NCBI RefSeq assembly: GCF_019649055.1
Contig: NW_026570624.1
Location: 1 to 26,524 of the forward strand
Source: Paramacrobiotus metropolitanus
Taxonomy: Eukaryota > Tardigrada > Eutardigrada > Parachela > Macrobiotidae
Length of the DNA: 26,524 nucleotides
Reading direction: 5' to 3'
Shown: positions 20,971-26,524 of the stretch, in pieces
Position numbering within the stretch: position 1 is the stretch's first letter
How the letters are laid out: every line of letters starts with the position of its first letter
The notes under the pieces: generated by a model
Told to the model about the DNA's origin: nothing
Seen by the model: the letters and a program-made list of their open reading frames with translations, nothing else
The model's database searches: none
Program-made: the position numbers and the translations under genes

Positions 20971-21717
20971 CTAAAAGAATTCCATTTGCGACAAGAGACA
21001 AACTTATGTACGGATGAGAGGAATGGTTGTCCTACCACGGTCATACAACTGGGACAAAATTGTTGGTCTGTATCGTTGCCCAACCAATTCGGTGATTCCA
21101 GTGGTTCCAGTGATTCCAGTGATTCCAGCGATGATGTCGCTGGAGACGGCGTGCGCTAAAACAGAACTGCATGCTTACATTCAGTTTATTTCGATAAAAC
21201 AGTAGGCCAGTACAGTAGCCGATCGAAGATTTTGCACCACCGAGTCTGGTATATCATTATCGCAAACGGCGAGCACGCTGCCCGATGACCTGTGCAATGT
21301 GGTAGAGGCAGTGAGCGCAGCTTTATAGCGCGGTTACAGGATATATTATGGCTCACAACTGATGCGGGCAAGAAGATCTTCTACCGTGATAATATTGTAA
21401 CCTTTACGTGGCATTTAACTTACCGTTAGACGGAAAAAGTGCGCAGATTCTGCGGGCGCTACGTTGTCCAGCCGACCGGATTTCCTACGGATGGGTGGAG
21501 AGCTGCTCAATGGCCTTCCCTAAACGTAACGCGATTATCATGCATTCGTTTCCTGATAATGAGCTTGTTATGGCAAACAAATACCTCCCACCAAACATCC
21601 TTCCAAGATGTAAACTTGAGGAACTAAGCGGGCAGTTACATAATGGAACTTTAACTAATTCTCTGAAGTAGCCCTGCGGCTTCTGCTGAAAGCGTTTTGC
21701 TCCGCTAGTGTACATAC
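20971..21717 (-). other. Predicted intron of the minus-strand kinase, containing a minisatellite
   Basis: Bounded by donor GTATGT and acceptor TTTTAG on the minus strand, phase 0 on both sides, 747 bases. Weak open frames of both strands inside it have no recognisable domain. Confidence 0.5.
21092..21130. repeat. 9-bp minisatellite
   Basis: Four near-identical copies of GTGATTCCA/GATTCCAGT in a row, one with GGTTCCAGT, followed by a small palindrome CCAGCGATGATGTCGCTGG. It lies inside the predicted intron of the minus-strand kinase. Confidence 0.85.
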
Positions 21718-22420
21718 CTGCACGAAGCAATGTTCGATTAGGGCTTTTGCACTGGGTCGATCCGACGTTTTGGCCTGAAAACACATGTCCAGAAAATTTT
21801 CCGCGGTATCTACAAACCGTCCCTTCAGTCCGCTTTTAGTTTGCCAGTCACTTTTATCGTAGAACGGTTTATCTCCGCGACTGAGTGCAATCTGTATCTC
21901 GAATTCCTGCAAGGGCCGTGCACCGGCTGAGGTTTCTTCGTAAAACCGGGACTCATGTCCATACAGCATCTCCAATACCGCACAGGCAACCCCCCAAATA
22001 TCAGCCCGTGTTCTCGGCCAACCGTATGCCGGATTGAAATTTTCAGGTGCCATGTACCGGATGGTGCCGGCGCCGGAAAATTTCTTGGCTGCCGGTGACG
22101 GACCGCGCCAGCTGCACGATTAAACCAAAATCAGCGATCTTTGGTGTACCGTCGACGGTGAGTAAGATATTGGCAGCCTTCAGGTCACGATGGGCGATAC
22201 GTTTTCCATGAAGATATCGTAGACCCTTAAGGACTCCCTTCAAATCCTCACGCAATTCCGATTTTTTTATGGCGTCTGCTGGGTCCCGGTATTTGTCCTG
22301 TAAGGTTCCGCCTAAGACAGCAGACATTTGTGGTAAATATACCCATTGTGAATCTGTCTTAAATGATTCTGATATGGCAGCCAGTATTCTCACTGAAGCA
22401 ATGCTGCAATCAGCTGCTTT

Positions 22421-23320
22421 AAGAAAGCCTTTCCAGATTTTATTATCAATAATGTGATGCTACAGCGATGGCACATTCGTATCAAATGAGAAAACTAGAC
22501 CGTTTATTCCTTCCTGTTGACAGGGTAAAATCAGTAGATAGGCTGTAGTCACCGTTTATTGATGATTGTAGTCACGGTGGTTTCTTAAAGTGTTAGGTTT
22601 TTTTATATGCTTTCAGGTTGTCGACAGTGTCTAGGGTCATCAGTCATCATCAGGAGCCATTATGTCTCGGTGCGCTTTTGCGGGGGCTCCGTCATTACGG
22701 GGAAGCTACAAATTCGATAATTATTGTAGTGTCAGAGGCGTACGACCGCGCCTGGTGCGTACGGTCCACACAGGACGTACTTGTGCCCATTGCATGCCGT
22801 TATCGCCTCTCTCGCTTTGCGTACGTGTGCTGCTGCTGCAATGACTCATCCGCTGAAGCGGATAGACGCAGCGCACACACTAAGCAGTACTTGCTCTCTC
22901 GTCCCTCTTTCGCAGTACTATTCAGCGTTCGTACGCTCGCGTTGGATGGAGTCCAGTCTGCACATCATCACACAGCTGATACGACTGCCCAGCAGCACGC
23001 ACGTGGTTGCCGCCAGGATTCCATTCACGCCATCAGACGCTCAAGAACCTTTTAGCATCCACTTGCTAGATTTGGCCATCGATGCCTTTGTTCTTGCTTT
23101 CCTGCTATTACGCAGCACTGTTCCTTTATTTGTACAATAAAGCTCACTTGTGATCTCCTCGCACTTGTCTGTTACAGTAGAGAATAACGTTGCAGAAAAC
23201 TAATGTCCTAAGTTTAGTTAATTACACTATGTCTCAACGAGCTAATGCCAGCAAATTTGCGTATCGGTTTTTTTTAAATGCGGGCAAAATCGTAGTTAAC
23301 ATCAGAAGGTTCTAAACTAC
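22421..23320. other. Stretch without a recognised gene
   Basis: Contains a moderately GC-rich patch (about 22725-23060) that is open in two + frames (22618-23055 and 22781-23140) without a recognisable domain. It is followed by AATAAA at 23138. It could be a non-coding transcript, an LTR fragment or chance. Confidence 0.4.
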
Positions 23321-23667
23321 CACTGGAATAATTTCCCACCGGGCCATAATTCCATCAGGATGAGAAATTCCGGTGCTTTCTCCAGAATGATGATATCCAT
23401 ATGCAGATATTTCAGTAGATTTTTATTCTTTGGGTCCGAGCTTAGCTGTAGGATAGTTTCAAATTCTTCGATCCAGCGTTTTAGATCTTCATCTACATGG
23501 TCCTTTCGCAATGGTATTAGCTTAGCGGCATACTGTTGACCGGAATCATCCTGGGCTAGGAACACGCTGCACATTTCTCCTTGGCCAAGTTTTTCTGGTA
23601 TAGTATACGGAAAGATGGCTGATAATTGGCAGTGCCGACACTCGACTAATTGCGCAGACGGCGCCAT
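23321..23667 (-). CDS. Kinase N-lobe exon (partial gene)
   Basis: Read on the minus strand from an ATG at 23667 in good context (AAGATGG). A short lead with CRHC is followed by the glycine-rich loop LGQGEMCSVFLAQDD and the ATP-binding lysine in YAAKLIPL. An alpha-C helix with RWIEEFETILQL follows, then LLKYLHMDIIILEKAPEFLI and the hinge LMELWPGG. The exon probably ends at TG|GTAGTT (phase 2); otherwise it runs into a stop at once. No C-lobe exon follows in phase that I can identify. The next kinase exon downstream on this strand (22420-21718) already contains its own hinge segment ([12 protein letters not shown]), so the two overlap in the kinase fold and are probably pieces of separate paralogues. 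Likely a truncated kinase gene or one with a lost or unrecognised second exon. Confidence 0.65.
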
Positions 23668-24229
23668 CTTGCTTCGGTATCCATTTCCGGTCTATCTAAC
23701 TAATTAAATATACTTGACCGATAGCCTGGAGTTAAAGTAAACAGTATAAGAAACCTTTATAAGCCAAAATCTTTTTGCTCAAATAGAATAGAATCCCTAA
23801 TTGTACGATGACTACGATCAGACGACAGTGCACACGGCGCACCATTGAAATTTTAAGCTTCCCAACGAGCCGGTGACTAATGCGTAATTCATCCGTTTTA
23901 GTACTATCTTGGTCAGAACTAAAAGCACGTCCGTGATTCATTTTTTTTGTATTTCGTCATACCTTTCTGTCCTCGCTAGAGCCATCTGTTGACTGACTTG
24001 CAGGGCCACGCACTCGTTACTCAGCCCGATATATACTACTACTACTACTATTACGGCACAAGAGCAGACGACCCCGAAGGGGATCTCTCACGTCTGGTCG
24101 CACAAAACAATTTTCTGCTAACAAAAACATTTAGGAGCGATTAACAGATCTGAGTAGAAATTTGAAAGAAGGTACAGAACTGGCTTCGAGAATTTTAGGA
24201 TTAACAGCAAAAATTTTATCAAGAAGACG
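23668..24229. other. Spacer with a short (TAC) microsatellite
   Basis: No gene is seen. A TAC/ACT triplet run occupies about 24034-24051. The right end probably holds the 3' end of the minus-strand LINE. Confidence 0.5.
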
Positions 24230-26524
24230 CTTTAGGCGCACTTCCATAGTCCACCCTCCGATAACTTTCTTTGCCCGCGTAACATCGATCCGGGCCGGCT
24301 TCCCAAGTTGTAGCGCGTGGTGTTATCTTTACTTGAATCATGTCCAGGAGGTAGGCCGGAAGCTGGAACTGATCTTTATTCCAGAACTTGAACAACCACA
24401 CCGCATCGCTCTGACGCCATCGGTCGAATATGTGAGGGATACCCAACTTCTGATACAGTTCCGGAGTAACCGGCATCTTGAAATCAGCGATGGTTTTCAG
24501 ACCTTTACGTTGTAGTCCGACTAGCTTGTCGCGCTCAGTCGAAGACGCTGCAGACCATACCGGCGACTGGTGTGCGATATGGCAGCCGAAGCAGGCGTGA
24601 TAAAGACCTTTGCGCTGTGACATGCTGAGCCCTTGTTGTGCCCAATCATGGCAATGCCAAAATTCCTTTCCATTGTACCTTTCTGAACTGCTCATTCAAC
24701 TTCAGGTGATTATTGATTTCAACACCAAGATACCGTACACATTTCGCAATGTTAATTACCGACCCTTTAATGACGACTTCCGGATCCGGTTCTGTATTTC
24801 GGTCAGTGCATAATCACATCGCTTGGCATTTCTTTGGGTTTACTTGCAACAAATTTTCTTCCAGTGCTCGGCCGACGCGCACTAGTCCACTGTTCAATTT
24901 GCGGCCGCAATGCTTTTCGTCAGTCGCATGAGCGATCGTGTCATCTGCAAAGCAGTCGACATCGCAATCGCCTGCTCCCAACATCAGCACGTCATTAATG
25001 TATATGGTGAAAAGAATCGGTCCAGCACAGTCCCTGGTACACCAGATGTTAGCGGTAGCCAGTCAGACACTCGTTGACCATCTCGCACCCGCTGTACTCT
25101 TCCGGTGAGGTAACTGTGCAGCCACTCCACTACGATAACCCCGGCTCCTATATTGCTTCATCTTTTCTAACAACCGTGAATATTTACACTGTCGAATGCT
25201 TTCTTGAGATCTAAAAACACAATGCCGTCACATTGCTACTGTCCAGTGTCTTTTCCACTTTTCCGTTGTTTTTAGTAAAAGAGTTTCACAGGAATGGCCG
25301 TCTCGGAATCCAGACTGATTCGGGGATAGGATGTTGTGATCTTCAGAAAGCGCACTGTAGTATACATTTCTCGAAAGCTTTCGAGAAATTACAGAGCAGC
25401 GAAATCAGGCGAAAATCGTCACACACTGCGGGAACTGCTTTTAATGGGAAAACGCTTTTTTAAAGACGGAAGGAAAAACTCCGTTCTAGCGACCGATTCA
25501 CCATCTGCGTTAGGACTGGGGCAATTAACGGCGCGATTCATGAAGCGCGATCTTTCAATTATAGTAATCATCGAAAGAGAAAACCAAACGATAATGCCTG
25601 TTTGGCTGCCAATTTGATCTGTTTTTGACAAATTGACATACGGATGACAAATTGACAAGGTGGTTTTAAAATTCCGTTTTTCTTGGGAATGACCCATTTT
25701 TTTTTATGGATCTGTAGTTTTGCCTATTTTATTCATGGTAATTATCTAAAGAGTAACCCAAACGATAATGCCTGGTTGGCTGCCAATTTGAAAGATTTTG
25801 ACAAATTGACATACGGATGACAAATTGACAATGTGGATTTAAAATTTCGTTTTTCAGCAGTTTTGGTGGCATCCCATTCGGCCCTGGGCTTTTCTTTTTG
25901 AAGCCATTTGACGCAGTGGCCGCCACTGCTGCTGTATCAACATGCGCGAACCTAGAAGTATTATGTCCCGGCGGCGGTTCTGGGGATCATGTGGAATTCC
26001 GTGTTGGCCCATGGTTACAAAATGACGATTAATCTCGTTCAAATTAGCTGCAACTGCACGGGGACTCGCATCTTTTTCAGTGTTCGGCCAATTTCCTTCC
26101 ACGACGACACTTCTGCGCTTATTTTCTTTGAAGAATTCTTCTTTAGCATTCAAATTAGCCGTAGCGACTTGCTGTTTTACACGCTTGTACTCGCGAGTTA
26201 GCTGATCATATATCGGTGTCCCACGCGCCTTGCATTTCTGCTCGTACATCTGGTCTTTCGTTTTTATCTTTTTTTAATATCGTCATTCATCCACGGTGGA
26301 GATGCGCGTTTTATTCGCCGGGTGCGAAACATTTCTCAACCACAGCTGAGAGATCATTCACAAAGTGCTCCATAACATCATTTAAATACGCTGTTCATCA
26401 CAATGCTCATAGTGTTTCACGACTTCACCGACTTCGTCCAAGAACTTACTGTCCTTCGTATGGCTCCACATTCGAAACTGAATGGTTTGGTGAATTGAAT
26501 TTTGGTTTTGTACTGTGCAACAGT
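24230..26524 (-). mobile_element. LINE (CR1/Jockey-like) reverse transcriptase region, degenerate, partial at right edge
   Basis: On the minus strand, starting beyond the right edge: a linker (PPWMNDDIKK, TPIYDQLTREYKRVKQQ, about 26290-26180), KKSPGPNGMPPKLLK (about 25900-25860), a disrupted block, DDFRLISLLCNFSKAFEK (about 25420-25365), LSPNQSGFRDGHSCETLLLK, GIVFLDLKKAFDSVN, VVEWLHSYLTGRVQRVRDGQ, GPILFTIYINDVL, the catalytic CFADDTIAHATDEKH (about 24960-24905), LLQVNPKKCQA, VIKGSVINIAKCVRYLGVEI plus NNHLK, then STERDKLVGLQRKGLKTIAD and a C-terminal TTRYNLGSRPGSM. This is the standard block order of an APE-type LINE; the endonuclease itself would lie outside the window. Many frame changes and stops mark it as dead as sequenced. 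The clade is judged by eye only. Confidence 0.8.
25562..25855. repeat. Internal tandem duplication in the LINE
   Basis: Two diverged copies of about 120 bases, 25562-25682 and 25737-25855, offset by about 174, share AACGATAATGCCTG, TTGGCTGCCAATTTGA and GACAAATTGACATACGGATG. Within each copy GACAAATTGACA itself occurs twice (in the first at 25627-25638 and 25646-25657). The duplication separates the SPGPNGMPPKLLK block from the DDFRLISLL block and so breaks the RT domain. Confidence 0.85.

Larger units (their letters stand above)
20539..22420 (-). pseudogene. MAP3K-like Ser/Thr kinase, C-lobe exon plus tail exon, one frameshift
   Basis: Read on the minus strand. The first exon (about 22420 to 21718) carries [40 protein letters not shown] plus NILL (HRD at 22192-22184), IADFGL (DFG at 22132-22124) and, after a one-base loss near 22070, [11 protein letters not shown] (APE at 22050-22042), RADIWGVACAVLEMLYG and DRPSAKALIEHCFVQ. 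All catalytic residues of the C-lobe are standard. A strong donor CAG|GTATGT ends the exon in phase 0 at 21718. An acceptor CTTTTAG lets an exon start at 20970, also in phase 0, giving a Ser/Thr-containing tail (HGRASTTASPSELFSRNDRS onward) of 143 residues to a stop at 20539. The N-lobe exon with the glycine loop and lysine is not found directly upstream. The style resembles STE/MAP3K kinases. The single break sits next to TTTT, so an assembly error is quite possible. Confidence 0.7.

Noticed and set aside
22725-23176. Possible solo LTR (starts TGTAGTGTCAG, has AATAAA at 23138, ends GTTACA)
   Set aside because: No target-site duplication flanks it (AATTAT versus GTAGAG) and no primer-binding site or second LTR is seen.
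25366-25389. 24-bp perfect palindrome ATTTCTCGAAAG plus its complement
   Set aside because: It falls inside the readable RT block FSKAFEK of the LINE without changing spacing, so it is probably ordinary coding sequence.

Overview
This window looks like animal (metazoan) nuclear DNA. It has GT-AG introns, protein kinase and immunoglobulin-like gene pieces, two kinds of non-LTR retrotransposon, foldback elements and long non-coding stretches. The mix of MAP3K-like kinases and a large invertebrate-type P-loop NTPase fits a small-genome ecdysozoan. A tardigrade is one possibility, but that is only a guess from gene style.

Layout. 270-1390 (+): broken gene with two immunoglobulin-like domains. 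1391-7223: no convincing gene, but several DNA structures: a 159-bp tandem duplication carrying perfect hairpins (2421-2737), a nested foldback element with 23-bp terminal inverted repeats (4215-4643), and a 30-bp-arm inverted repeat (7151-7223). 7224-10435 and about 10880-13900 (+): two head-to-tail, diverged non-LTR retrotransposons of the R2/NeSL-like type (N-terminal zinc finger, reverse transcriptase, CCHC, restriction-like endonuclease), separated by a triplicated 50-60 bp repeat. 14457-17110 (+): a cysteine-rich P-loop NTPase gene with several frame breaks, followed by a 31-34 bp tandem repeat. 18388-19934 (+): a two-exon kinase-like gene with a DYS motif in place of DFG and a 30-bp perfect palindrome next to its catalytic loop. 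20539-22420 (-): a MAP3K-like kinase C-lobe exon spliced in phase to a 143-residue tail exon. 23321-23667 (-): an isolated kinase N-lobe exon. 24230-26524 (-): the reverse transcriptase half of a LINE, running off the right edge, with an internal tandem duplication.

Almost every recognisable coding unit is cut by frameshifts, and roughly two in three are equivalent to the loss of one base. Either this is a graveyard of pseudogenes and dead elements, or the assembly carries uncorrected indels. That question decides how much of the annotation is functional. I see no operon-like coupling. The three kinase pieces probably belong to one expanded kinase family.
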